From: Butyricimonas faecihominis
GTDB lineage: Bacteria; Bacteroidota; Bacteroidia; Bacteroidales; Marinifilaceae
NCBI RefSeq assembly: GCF_033096445.1
Contig: NZ_AP028155.1
Location: forward strand, 2,981,880-3,045,879
Direction of reading: 5' to 3'
DNA: 64,000 nt
Under the pieces are notes generated by a model, which did no database searches, was not told where the DNA came from, and saw only the letters and a list, made by a program, of their open reading frames with translations. The position numbers and the translations under genes are program-made. Shown piece by piece: positions 1 to 7,873 of this stretch. Within the stretch, counting starts at the first letter, position 1; every line of letters begins with the position of its first letter.

Positions 1-1089
1 ACGATGGTCTTGATAAGTATCTATTTCCAATGAAATCAACGTATTCCGTTCCCGATTCCATGACAACTCGCCATGCACGGAGACATCCAGATCATACCCC
101 AATTTATGTAACTCTCGAATCGAGGCGGCTACCCGGTCACACTCTTTAACATACAAAGTTTCCAAGCCGCAAATATGAAACGGAATATCTTTTAAACAAC
201 AAGTCACGATAAAAGTAAGAGCCAGATCGGGCATTTCAGTAAAATCCGCCTCGAAAAAATCCGTATTTTCACCGACAACCCGCAAGAGAACACCCGATTC
301 CTGCCATTCTGTTTGCACCCCTAATTGTTCCCACAATCTATATTGCAGCGCATCCCCTTGCAAACTGTCTTTTTTCAAGTCCGAAATAAAGATTTCCCCC
401 AGCCCGACAATAGAAACCATCTCGTAGAAATAAGATGCTGCCGTCCAGTCGGATTCCACGCGCAGGTTTACCGGGATGTACCCCTTCTCGGGAATAATAA
501 TCTTTTTCCCTTCCAAACGCACGTCTACCCCGAACAAGCGCATCATGCCGACCGTCATCCGTATGTAAGCGGCAGAAACGATTCTTTCTTCCAAATCGAG
601 CGTCAAGCCTCCCGGCAGCAAAGGGGCAATCATCATCAAGGCCGACACGTATTGACTACTCACGGATGCGTCTAACGACAGGGAACGCCCTCCTTGTAAA
701 GGTGCGGAAGTAATCCATAAAGGCGGAAAACCCTCGTCTCCCATGTAGGCGATACTCGCACCTAATTCCCGCAAAGCATCCACCAATACCTGCACGGGAC
801 GCTGTTTCATACGCTCCGAACCGGTTAATTCCCGGACCCCGCCTTTCAAGGCAAAATAAGCTGTCAAGAAACGCATGGCAGTTCCGGCGTGTCCCACGTT
901 GACCAACCTGTCTGAAGTGGACAGGGCCTCCCGCAACACCCGTGTATCATCGCTATCCGACAAATTCTCCGGTACCGGGCATCCTGCCAAGGCACATAAC
1001 ACGAGCGCCCTGTTCGAGATACTCTTTGAAGCCGGTAAAACAGCCACACCTTCAATCTTTGTCTTGTCCCACGCGATAACTCGATCCAT
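1..1089 (-). CDS. aroA: 3-phosphoshikimate 1-carboxyvinyltransferase (EPSP synthase), 3' end cut by window edge
   Basis: This enzyme transfers the enolpyruvyl group of PEP to shikimate-3-phosphate, the sixth step of the shikimate pathway, in the cytoplasm. The reading frame is open from the ATG at 1089 to the window edge (363 codons), so roughly 50 C-terminal residues are missing compared with the usual 410-430. Visible family motifs are the N-terminal LPASKSISNRAL (substrate-binding Lys/Ser), GHAGTAMRFLTAYF, SSQYVSALM, the late FTEMPDLALTF and GLETLYVKECDRVAA, and DTYQDHR at the very edge. It begins 15 nt after the aroB stop, so the two genes are probably co-transcribed from the aroB promoter. 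The glyphosate-relevant loop reads NVGHAGTAMR, with G-H replacing the usual G-N. Confidence 0.95.
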   Translation of the reverse strand, partial: MDRVIAWDKTKIEGVAVLPASKSISNRALVLCALAGCPVPENLSDSDDTRVLREALSTSDRLVNVGHAGTAMRFLTAYFALKGGVRELTGSERMKQRPVQVLVDALRELGASIAYMGDEGFPPLWITSAPLQGGRSLSLDASVSSQYVSALMMIAPLLPGGLTLDLEERIVSAAYIRMTVGMMRLFGVDVRLEGKKIIIPEKGYIPVNLRVESDWTAASYFYEMVSIVGLGEIFISDLKKDSLQGDALQYRLWEQLGVQTEWQESGVLLRVVGENTDFFEADFTEMPDLALTFIVTCCLKDIPFHICGLETLYVKECDRVAASIRELHKLGYDLDVSVHGELSWNRERNTLISLEIDTYQDHR

Positions 1090-1104
1090 AATTCTACTCG
1101 TTAT

Positions 1105-2136
1105 TTACACTTGGCTCAATGCCTCAACCACTAAATCTTTCGAACAATAATTATCCAATGAAAATTCCCCGATACCCGGGAGTAACGTGAAATTCACTCC
1201 CCGCCGTTCGTTTTTCTTATCATGCAACATCAATTCATACAAGGTATCAACATGCTCCATCAGAGGATAGTTCGGATAATATCGTTTGACAAAATTCCGG
1301 ACTTCCCGGTAAATTTCTTCCGGGAAACCTTTTTCTTTGACGGACAGGTATAATTCGGCCACCAATCCCAATGCCACCGCCTCCCCGTGCAAAAGAGCCA
1401 TTCCCCGCATGATAGACAAGCTTTCGATGGCATGCCCGATCGTGTGTCCGAAATTCAACACTTTACGCAGTCCCTGTTCCCTAGGGTCTTGGGAGACAAT
1501 TTCACCTTTTATCGTCACGGAGCGCCGAATCAGCTCCAGAAAATCTTCCGGACTCGTTTCTTGATATTCCAAGCTCAACAACCGGGTCAAATACTCCCGG
1601 TCTGACAATAAACCATGCTTGATCATCTCCGCGAAACCGGACATTCGTTCCCGCACGGGTAAATGACTTAAAAAATGGACATCGATAATCACTTTTTCCG
1701 GAATGGAGAACGTGCCAATCTCGTTTTTCAAACCGTTGAAATTAAACCCGGTTTTACCGCCCAAAGATGCATCAACCTGCGCCAGCAGTGTCGTGGGAAC
1801 ATTGATGCAACGCATCCCCCGTTTGAACGTGGAAGCCGCGAATCCTCCCAAATCCGTCACGACACCACCTCCCACGCACACGAGAATGGAAGATCGACGC
1901 GCCCCCCGTTTACTCAACATCATCCAAATCCGGCTGACGCTTTCAATCGACTTATACTCTTCCCCGCAATCCAGAACCGTCACGTGAGAGGGAATCCAAT
2001 CCACCTTCTCAAACAAGCGATCACAAAAACCGACCGTGTGCTTATCTGCCACGATAAATAAATTCTCGTGCCTGATTCCTCCCAGCAATTCGGCAAGGAC
2101 AATGCTGGCATCCGTGGTAAAAATGATACTTTCCAT
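1105..2136 (-). CDS. aroB: 3-dehydroquinate synthase
   Basis: AroB cyclises DAHP to 3-dehydroquinate using NAD and a divalent metal, the second step of the shikimate pathway. The 343-residue product has normal length. Motifs seen are the NAD-binding GGGVVTDLGGFAAS (about residue 90), VPTTLLAQVDASLGGKTG, the metal-ligand regions GFAEMIKHG and LNFGHTIGHAIE, and HGEAVALG. The ATG at 2136 lies 19 nt below a good promoter -7 box (2155-2162), which leaves only a short leader. It is first in an aroB-aroA pair. The neighbour on the other side, dprA, is divergent. Confidence 0.97.
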   Translation of the reverse strand: MESIIFTTDASIVLAELLGGIRHENLFIVADKHTVGFCDRLFEKVDWIPSHVTVLDCGEEYKSIESVSRIWMMLSKRGARRSSILVCVGGGVVTDLGGFAASTFKRGMRCINVPTTLLAQVDASLGGKTGFNFNGLKNEIGTFSIPEKVIIDVHFLSHLPVRERMSGFAEMIKHGLLSDREYLTRLLSLEYQETSPEDFLELIRRSVTIKGEIVSQDPREQGLRKVLNFGHTIGHAIESLSIMRGMALLHGEAVALGLVAELYLSVKEKGFPEEIYREVRNFVKRYYPNYPLMEHVDTLYELMLHDKKNERRGVNFTLLPGIGEFSLDNYCSKDLVVEALSQV

Positions 2137-2154
2137 TCATCCTGTATTTCCGTA

Positions 2155-2186
2155 CAAAATTAAACTATTTTAATCAGATGCCCAAA
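2155..2186 (-). promoter_or_regulatory. aroB promoter, Bacteroidetes type
   Basis: Read on the minus strand there is a TTTG (2183-2186), a 20-nt spacer and TAATTTTG (2155-2162), which matches the Bacteroidetes housekeeping consensus TTTG-N19-21-TAnnTTTG. Transcription would begin close to 2148, about 12 nt before the aroB ATG. No transcript data are available. Confidence 0.65.
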
Positions 2187-2195
2187 AGAGAAAGG

Positions 2196-2344
2196 GTTTA
2201 TAAGGTTCATAAGGTTTATAAAGTCCATAAAGTTCTTGGACACCCACGGGACCTTTGTCCACGGCAGCTTGGTTTGCCGATAGATTTTGCCCGGAGGACA
2301 CCCCGCCACTTTATAAACCTTATAAACTTTACAAACCTTATGGA
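2196..2344. repeat. inverted pair of 9-bp tandem repeats
   Basis: The left arm (2196-2231) is four degenerate 9-mers (GTTTATAAG, GTTCATAAG, GTTTATAAA, GTCCATAAA). The right arm (2309-2344) is four 9-mers of the complementary type (CTTTATAAA, CCTTATAAA, CTTTACAAA, CCTTATGGA). The arms are 36 bp each, separated by 77 bp, and can pair. The element fills the divergent aroB/dprA intergenic region. Because 9 is a multiple of 3, it creates a spurious repetitive open frame (2178-2381), which I do not call as a gene. Confidence 0.8.
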
Positions 2345-2362
2345 CTCATTTTCTCCATTTCA

Positions 2363-2394
2363 TTCGCTTTTTAAACTATAAAGGTGTATTTTTG
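2363..2394 (+). promoter_or_regulatory. possible dprA promoter
   Basis: TATTTTTG (2387-2394) is a full match to the TAnnTTTG -7 box, with TTCG (2363-2366) 20 nt upstream as a one-mismatch -33 element. It lies 28 nt before the dprA ATG. Confidence 0.5.
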
Positions 2395-2421
2395 TCATAA
2401 ATTACTTTTAAATATCGGCGT

Positions 2422-3534
2422 ATGAATCATGAAAACTCGGTCCTGACAAAGGTTGCCATCACCATGGCACCCCGGCTTAACAATGCTCTTTTTGCCTCCT
2501 TGTTCCAACAATGTGGCGGAATTTCCGGCTTTTTCGAAGAAACAGATCAAAATATAGAGACTCTTTTCCGGGAAAATAACCTGACAAACATCCAACCCGA
2601 ACGCTCCCGCTGGTTACAGATGGCAAAACAGGAGTTGGACGTCATGGAAAAACATCACATCCGGGTATGCGGAATCGAAGATTCGAATTATCCCCGCCTT
2701 TTGAAACATTGCGCGGATGCCCCGCTCGTACTATTTTATAAGGGGATTCTGGATGCCTCCGACTCGAAGAATATTGCCATCGTGGGGACCCGCAAAGCAA
2801 CCGAAATGGGCAAGAAACGAGTAGACACGTTGCTCCATGAACTGGCCGAAACAGGTTACCACCCGAATATTATCAGTGGATTGGCTTACGGGATCGACAT
2901 TACCGCCCACACGGCGTGCATGCATTACGGTTTAAAAGCACAGGCCGTTCTCGGACACGGCCTACACATGGTTTATCCTGCCTCACACAAAAGTATGGCC
3001 GAAAAGATTTTGGAACAAGGGGGAGCTTTAATTTCAGAATTTCCGACTTGCGCACAGATTTTACCGACAAACTTTCTCCAACGCAATCGAATCGTGGCAG
3101 GCATGAGCGAGGCGATTCTTGTCGCCGAATCTCCCATAAAAGGAGGGGCCATGTCTACCGCCCGACAAGCCTTGTCGTACAACCGGGACGTGATGGCGAT
3201 TCCCGGAAGACCGGAAGACCCGACCTTCGCCGGGTGTAACCTGTTGATCAAACAAAATATTGCCGCCTTGGTAGAAAACATCAAGGATCTGATCCGGATT
3301 CTCAACTGGCCACCTCTCCCAACCGGACCCTACCAGATGTCCCTAGATTTATTCCCCGTAACAAATAATGAAGTATTACTCATGGAGACTCTGTTAAAAA
3401 GAGGAGAACAAAATATCGATCAGTTACATCAACTTACACGCATACCCGTGCATGACCTCTCCGTACTTCTTTTAAAACTCGAGCTGGAAGGTCACGTGAT
3501 GCAACTCCCCGGTAATTGTTACACGCTCATTTAA
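2422..3534 (+). CDS. dprA: DNA-processing protein DprA
   Basis: DprA binds incoming single-stranded DNA and loads RecA during natural transformation, in the cytoplasm. The 370-residue product has normal length. It has an N-terminal helical region, then the Rossmann-like DprA core with IAIVGTRKATEMGKK (about residue 118), SGLAYGIDITAHTA, LGHGLHMVYPASH, GALISEFP, RNRIVAGMSEAILVAES and IPGRPEDPTFAGCNLLI, and a C-terminal winged-helix segment (about 310-370). It is monocistronic as far as seen: divergent from aroB, with gdhA following after about 190 nt and its own promoter. DprA is common in bacteria without known competence, so the role may be recombination. Confidence 0.95.
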   Translation: MNHENSVLTKVAITMAPRLNNALFASLFQQCGGISGFFEETDQNIETLFRENNLTNIQPERSRWLQMAKQELDVMEKHHIRVCGIEDSNYPRLLKHCADAPLVLFYKGILDASDSKNIAIVGTRKATEMGKKRVDTLLHELAETGYHPNIISGLAYGIDITAHTACMHYGLKAQAVLGHGLHMVYPASHKSMAEKILEQGGALISEFPTCAQILPTNFLQRNRIVAGMSEAILVAESPIKGGAMSTARQALSYNRDVMAIPGRPEDPTFAGCNLLIKQNIAALVENIKDLIRILNWPPLPTGPYQMSLDLFPVTNNEVLLMETLLKRGEQNIDQLHQLTRIPVHDLSVLLLKLELEGHVMQLPGNCYTLI

Positions 3535-3630
3535 CAGGTTTTATTACAGATTCATAGCACTTCATGAATCGTGATTGAAATTTTAAACTATTATAACGTT
3601 TGCACCTACCAAAAAATAACTCGAAAAATT

Positions 3631-3660
3631 TTTGGAATCATAAACAAAAGCATACCTTTG
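3631..3660 (+). promoter_or_regulatory. gdhA promoter, Bacteroidetes type
   Basis: TTTG (3631-3634), an 18-nt spacer and TACCTTTG (3653-3660) fit the Bacteroidetes housekeeping promoter. The box is 68 nt before the gdhA ATG, leaving a leader of about 60 nt. Confidence 0.6.
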
Positions 3661-3727
3661 AACCGAATTTTGATAATTCAAGTAAATGAAAATGTTTTTT
3701 TAAAGTTTTTACTTAAACAATATTCAA

Positions 3728-5062
3728 ATGAAAGCAGAGATTAAAGAATTCATGGATGCCTTAAAGGCTAGAACCGTAGGTGAATCAGAATTCCACCAGG
3801 CAGTTCAAGAAGTGATTGAAACTGTATGGGATACCTATCAGGCAAACCCGAAATACAAGGCTAACAAGATCCTTGAGAAAATGGTAGAACCTGAAAGAGT
3901 AATCATGTTCAGAGTACCCTGGATCGACGATAAAGGTGAAGTACAAATCAACCGTGGTTATAGAGTACAATTCAACAGTGCTATTGGACCGTACAAAGGA
4001 GGTTTGCGTTTCCACCCGTCAGTAACCCTTGGCGGTTTGAAATTCTTAGGTTTCGAACAAACTTTCAAAAACTCTTTGACTACTCTTCCGATGGGTGGTG
4101 GTAAAGGAGGTTCTGACTTCAACCCGAAAGGAAAATCAGATAACGAAATCATGCGTTTCTGCCAAAGTTTCATGACTGAACTTTGCAAATATATCGGTGC
4201 TGATACTGACGTACCTGCAGGTGATATCGGTGTTGGAGCTCGTGAAATCGGTTTCTTGTTCGGACAATACAAGAGAATCCGTAACGAATTCGTTGGTGTA
4301 TTAACTGGAAAGAACCGTGAATTCGGTGGTTCAAGAGTACGTCCGGAAGCTACTGGTTACGGTACCGTTTATTTCGCACAACACATGTTGGCTGAAAAAG
4401 GTGAGAAAATCGCCGGTAAGACTGTAGCTATCTCTGGTTTCGGTAACGTAGCTTGGGGTGCTGCTCAGAAATTAGTTCAATTAGGTGCTAAATTAGTTAC
4501 CATTTCTGGTCCTGACGGATACATCTATGATGAAAAAGGTCTTACTCAAGAAGGTGTAGACTACATGTTGGAATTGCGTGCTAGCAACAACGACGTTGTA
4601 GCTCCTTACGCTGAGAAATTCGGTGCTAAATTCTTCCCGAAAGCTAAACCTTGGGAAGTTAAATGTGACATCGCATTCCCTTGCGCTATCCAAAACGAGT
4701 TGAACGAAGAAGATGCTAAGAAATTGGTTGCTAACGGTTGCCAAATGGTAGTTGAAACTTCTAACATGGGTTGTACTGCTGAAGCTGTTAACTACTTGAA
4801 CGAGCACATTACTTTCGCTCCGGGTAAAGCAGCTAACGCTGGTGGTGTTGCCGTTTCTGGTCTTGAAATGAGCCAAAACTCAATGAGATATAGCTGGACT
4901 GCTGAAGAAGTAGACGCTAAATTGTCTCAGATCATGAAAGACATCCACGATACTTGCGTTAAATTCGGTAGAGAAGGTAACAAGATCAACTATGTTAAGG
5001 GTGCTAACATCGGTGGCTTTATCAAAGTTGCTGAGGCTATGTGCGCTCAAGGACACTGCTAA
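3728..5062 (+). CDS. gdhA: NADP-type glutamate dehydrogenase
   Basis: GdhA interconverts 2-oxoglutarate plus ammonium and glutamate, and is the main ammonium-assimilating enzyme of many gut Bacteroidales. At 444 residues it matches the hexameric bacterial class. Motifs seen are YKGGLRFHPSV, the catalytic-lysine stretch PMGGGKGGSDFNPKGKS, PAGDIGVGAREIGFLFGQY, the Rossmann SGFGNVAWGAAQKL and GGVAVSGLEMSQNS. Codon use is visibly different from the neighbours, with heavy use of GCT, GGT, GTA/GTT and AAC and few rare codons, as expected for a very highly expressed gene. It has its own promoter and a strong terminator 23 nt after the stop. Confidence 0.97.
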   Translation: MKAEIKEFMDALKARTVGESEFHQAVQEVIETVWDTYQANPKYKANKILEKMVEPERVIMFRVPWIDDKGEVQINRGYRVQFNSAIGPYKGGLRFHPSVTLGGLKFLGFEQTFKNSLTTLPMGGGKGGSDFNPKGKSDNEIMRFCQSFMTELCKYIGADTDVPAGDIGVGAREIGFLFGQYKRIRNEFVGVLTGKNREFGGSRVRPEATGYGTVYFAQHMLAEKGEKIAGKTVAISGFGNVAWGAAQKLVQLGAKLVTISGPDGYIYDEKGLTQEGVDYMLELRASNNDVVAPYAEKFGAKFFPKAKPWEVKCDIAFPCAIQNELNEEDAKKLVANGCQMVVETSNMGCTAEAVNYLNEHITFAPGKAANAGGVAVSGLEMSQNSMRYSWTAEEVDAKLSQIMKDIHDTCVKFGREGNKINYVKGANIGGFIKVAEAMCAQGHC

Positions 5063-5085
5063 TAATACAGTAAGTCTATATAAAG

Positions 5086-5115
5086 AATCCGCCTCGAACG
5101 AGGCGGATTTTTTTA
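5086..5115 (+). terminator. Rho-independent terminator of gdhA
   Basis: A perfect stem AATCCGCCT / AGGCGGATT around a CGAACG loop is followed by a run of seven T. It lies 23 nt downstream of the gdhA stop. Confidence 0.92.
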
Positions 5116-5266
5116 TTCCTCTCTATTACCCGATCAGTAAAATTGATAAAACAAAAAGTAATCCGTGTATGCTATTATCAGGTTGTTTCCTGTACTTTCG
5201 CGTCATGAAAATATCAAAATATGCGTACTCATAATAAATCATCACAAGGTGCGGTCCGGATGGACA

Positions 5267-6607
5267 ATGCTGCACGGTAGTTTACTGAACAAAATTCTGT
5301 TGTTTTCTCTGCCATTAGCGGCAAGTAGCATCCTGCAGCAGTTATTCAACTCGGTAGATGTAGCCGTCGTGGGAAGATTTGCCAGCGATCAGGCTCTGGC
5401 AGCTGTGGGAAGCAACAGTTCGGTGATCAGCTTGATGATTAACCTGTTCGTGGGAATATCCGTCGGGGCAAATGTCGTGATCGCCAACTACATCGGGCAA
5501 AAAGATGAACGGGGAATCAAAAATGCCATACACACGGTCTCCGTGATCGCCTTGACAAGCGGGTGCCTACTACTCGTGGTAGGTTTACTCATAGCCCGCC
5601 CGATACTGGAAGCTATGGACACGCCCGATGATGTCATTGACTTGGCAGTTCTGTATCTTCGCATTTACTTTCTCGGGATGCCCTTCTTCATGATTTACAA
5701 CTTCGGGGCAAGCATTCTCCGTAGCATGGGAGACACGAAACGCCCGCTTTATTGTCTTGTTGCTGCCGGGATCATCAATACCGTGCTAAACTTACTGTTG
5801 GTCATTGTCTTCAAGATGAGTGTTGCAGGCGTCGCTATTGGTACGGTCGTTGCCAACATGTTCAGCGCAGGCGTGATCATATACATCCTGCGACACGAAC
5901 AAGGGCCATTCAAACTAAACTTCAAGCACCTCCGCATCAATCGTCCCGAATTACGAAAAGTTCTTCAAATCGGTGTCCCCGCAGGAATACAGGGGATGGT
6001 GTTTTCGATTGCCAACATTTTCATACAAGCAGCCGTCAACCGATTCGGTTCTGCAGCCATTGCAGGCTCCGCCGCAGCCCTTACTTACGAGTATTACTGT
6101 TATTTTGTCGTTAGCGCTTTCAGTCAAGCCGCGGTAACTTTTATCAGCCAAAATTACGGGGCCGGACAAATTGATCGCTGTAAAAGAATTTTCCGTCTGA
6201 CGATGTTATTAAGTGTTGCCTGTTGCGGCTTGCTGAACGTGCTATTCGTCTGGCAAAAACACTTCGCCATCAGCTTCTTCACGTCCAGTCCGGAAGTATT
6301 CCATTATGCAGCACTTCGCATGAATATCGTCTTATTGACACAGTGTCTTGCCTGCTCATACGAAATTGCCGGAGCTGCACTCCGGGGACTTGGCTATTCC
6401 ATGCTACCAGCAATCCTCACCGTGTTTGGTACCTGCGTCTTACGATTGCTATGGATATACCTTGTCTGTCCCTTATTGCCCAGTTTCGACGCCTTGATGG
6501 TCATCTATCCCATCTCGTGGATCGTGACGGGTGCTGCCGTTTTGGTCGCATACTACGTGGTACAGAAAAAGTTATTCCGGCCCAAGGAAATGCCAATTTT
6601 TACCTAA
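5267..6607 (+). CDS. MATE family multidrug/Na+ antiporter
   Basis: This is an inner-membrane exporter of the MATE fold driven by sodium or proton gradients; the substrate cannot be told from sequence. From ATG 5267 it has 446 residues, the usual MATE length, with about twelve hydrophobic segments in two homologous halves. The N-terminal half has the typical LFNSVDVAVVGRFASDQALAA and the region around LRSMGDTKRPL. The open frame extends upstream to 5165, but the extra 34 residues are not MATE-like and overlap a promoter-like TACTTTCG (5193-5200), so the later start is preferred. It converges on the thioredoxin gene at 6698, with a long hairpin between them. Confidence 0.92.
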   Translation: MLHGSLLNKILLFSLPLAASSILQQLFNSVDVAVVGRFASDQALAAVGSNSSVISLMINLFVGISVGANVVIANYIGQKDERGIKNAIHTVSVIALTSGCLLLVVGLLIARPILEAMDTPDDVIDLAVLYLRIYFLGMPFFMIYNFGASILRSMGDTKRPLYCLVAAGIINTVLNLLLVIVFKMSVAGVAIGTVVANMFSAGVIIYILRHEQGPFKLNFKHLRINRPELRKVLQIGVPAGIQGMVFSIANIFIQAAVNRFGSAAIAGSAAALTYEYYCYFVVSAFSQAAVTFISQNYGAGQIDRCKRIFRLTMLLSVACCGLLNVLFVWQKHFAISFFTSSPEVFHYAALRMNIVLLTQCLACSYEIAGAALRGLGYSMLPAILTVFGTCVLRLLWIYLVCPLLPSFDALMVIYPISWIVTGAAVLVAYYVVQKKLFRPKEMPIFT

Positions 6608-6618
6608 CAAGGTAAATG

Positions 6619-6680
6619 TTTAGGGTTATACCCCGAAAAACTTTTCAAACAAAGATAGTTTTTCGGGATATAACCCTAAA
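6619..6680. terminator. long hairpin between convergent genes, possible bidirectional terminator
   Basis: Two 23-bp arms (6619-6641 and 6658-6680) are complementary at 22 of 23 positions around a 16-nt loop. They lie between the stop codons of the MATE gene (plus) and the TlpA-like gene (minus). The inner part of the stem contains GAAAAAC/GTTTTTC. No long T tract follows on either side, so termination is an inference from position. Confidence 0.55.
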
Positions 6681-6697
6681 TCATTTAAAAATGATTT

Positions 6698-7873
6698 CTA
6701 TTTTTTAGAAAAATACTTCTCGATGATCTCTTCCAAAAGCGGACCATGCGGGTTGCGAGCAAGGATTTTACCGGATGCATCGATTAAAACCGTAAACGGT
6801 ATCGCCTGTACCCCGTAATCAACACGGGAAACACTTTCCCAACCTTTCAATTCGGAAATCTGGATGCCTGCCGGCTGATGCTTATTCAAAGCTCCCTGCC
6901 ATTTTTCCCGATCAGAATCAACGGACACACCCACAATTTGTAATCCTTGATTTTTATACTTTTCCTGCAATCTCTTTAGCAGAGGAACCTCCTGGATACA
7001 AGGGATACACCAAGATGCCCAGAAATCCAGTAAAATAAGTTGTTTCTTACCGACATAATCCGATAAACGAATCTCTTTCCCGTCTATTGTTCGAGCCACA
7101 ATCTCCCGATAGGGCATTCCCACGTTTGTGACTTTCTGCGAATGCACGAAATAATCCTGTTTTTCCTGACGAGCCCGGATTAAAGTCTCGTATTGCTCCC
7201 GTATTTCCGGCCGAATAGTCGGATAAACCTCATCTACAAAAGCCTTGCTATACACATCTTTCCCGCAACAATGAAAGAAGAAGAACTCCCCGATTTCAGT
7301 ACCCGCGTATTCTCGAATAAAGTTTTCTGATGCCGGAATGACATTCTCCTTGAAAATAGCACTACTTTTCAGATTATAGTAGTTATCTACCTCATTTTCC
7401 ACACTCCCCGGCAAACGCTTCACGCTATCCCGTTCCTGCCATAAAAGTTGGCGTTGACGCACGGTTTCCCGCTTGGCCTCTCCTATCGTCGTCATGTACC
7501 GTTCATTTACAGGGGTTCCCGCCATAATGATTCCCAGCGTATCGTATTCTATCGTAACGTCTCCGGGTTCAATCACCACGGCTATTGAAGCCATATCCGG
7601 GATCTTATAATCCACTCCATCAATTGTCAGCATATAGACGGTCGGTTCCTGCACCGTTCCGGCAAACCGAAATTTACCATCCTTAATTTTGACGCTATCC
7701 ACTGGACTGGGTTTCTCCTCGGAGAAAAAGAACGTGGCAGGCGTAAGCTTAACCAGACATCCATCATAACGAGTCGGCAAACTCCCGGTAAGCGAATAGT
7801 GGTTCCCGCTCCCGCAAGAAGAAAAAAGTCCTGCTGCTGCAAGCAACAGGACAATCAGATTATTTCTCAGCAT
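6698..7873 (-). CDS. TlpA-like thioredoxin lipoprotein with DUF4369-type N-terminus
   Basis: This is a periplasmic thiol-disulfide oxidoreductase anchored by a lipid. From ATG 7873 the product has 391 residues. It has a signal peptide ending in a lipobox (GLFSSC, Cys20), a beta-rich N-terminal domain of the DUF4369 kind, and a C-terminal AhpC/TSA-thioredoxin domain with FWASWCIPC (CxxC near residue 290), VGVSVDSDREKW and the cis-Pro region VQAIPFTVLID. I chose 7873 rather than 7918 because it is preceded by AAAGAGGAGGG, a strong Shine-Dalgarno that is rare here, and gives a clean lipoprotein signal. The gene overlaps the 3' end of the upstream thioredoxin gene by 14 nt, suggesting coupled translation. 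Last gene of locus 1. Confidence 0.9.
   Translation of the reverse strand: MLRNNLIVLLLAAAGLFSSCGSGNHYSLTGSLPTRYDGCLVKLTPATFFFSEEKPSPVDSVKIKDGKFRFAGTVQEPTVYMLTIDGVDYKIPDMASIAVVIEPGDVTIEYDTLGIIMAGTPVNERYMTTIGEAKRETVRQRQLLWQERDSVKRLPGSVENEVDNYYNLKSSAIFKENVIPASENFIREYAGTEIGEFFFFHCCGKDVYSKAFVDEVYPTIRPEIREQYETLIRARQEKQDYFVHSQKVTNVGMPYREIVARTIDGKEIRLSDYVGKKQLILLDFWASWCIPCIQEVPLLKRLQEKYKNQGLQIVGVSVDSDREKWQGALNKHQPAGIQISELKGWESVSRVDYGVQAIPFTVLIDASGKILARNPHGPLLEEIIEKYFSKK

Noticed and set aside
2178-2381. 67-residue open frame with repeated VYKVHK and FINLINF units
   Set aside because: It is the translation of the 9-bp tandem arrays at 2196-2231 and 2309-2344; no gene-like composition, and it overlaps the dprA promoter.
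5165-5266. N-terminal extension of the MATE protein
   Set aside because: Not family-like, and it includes a promoter-like TACTTTCG; the later ATG gives the normal length.
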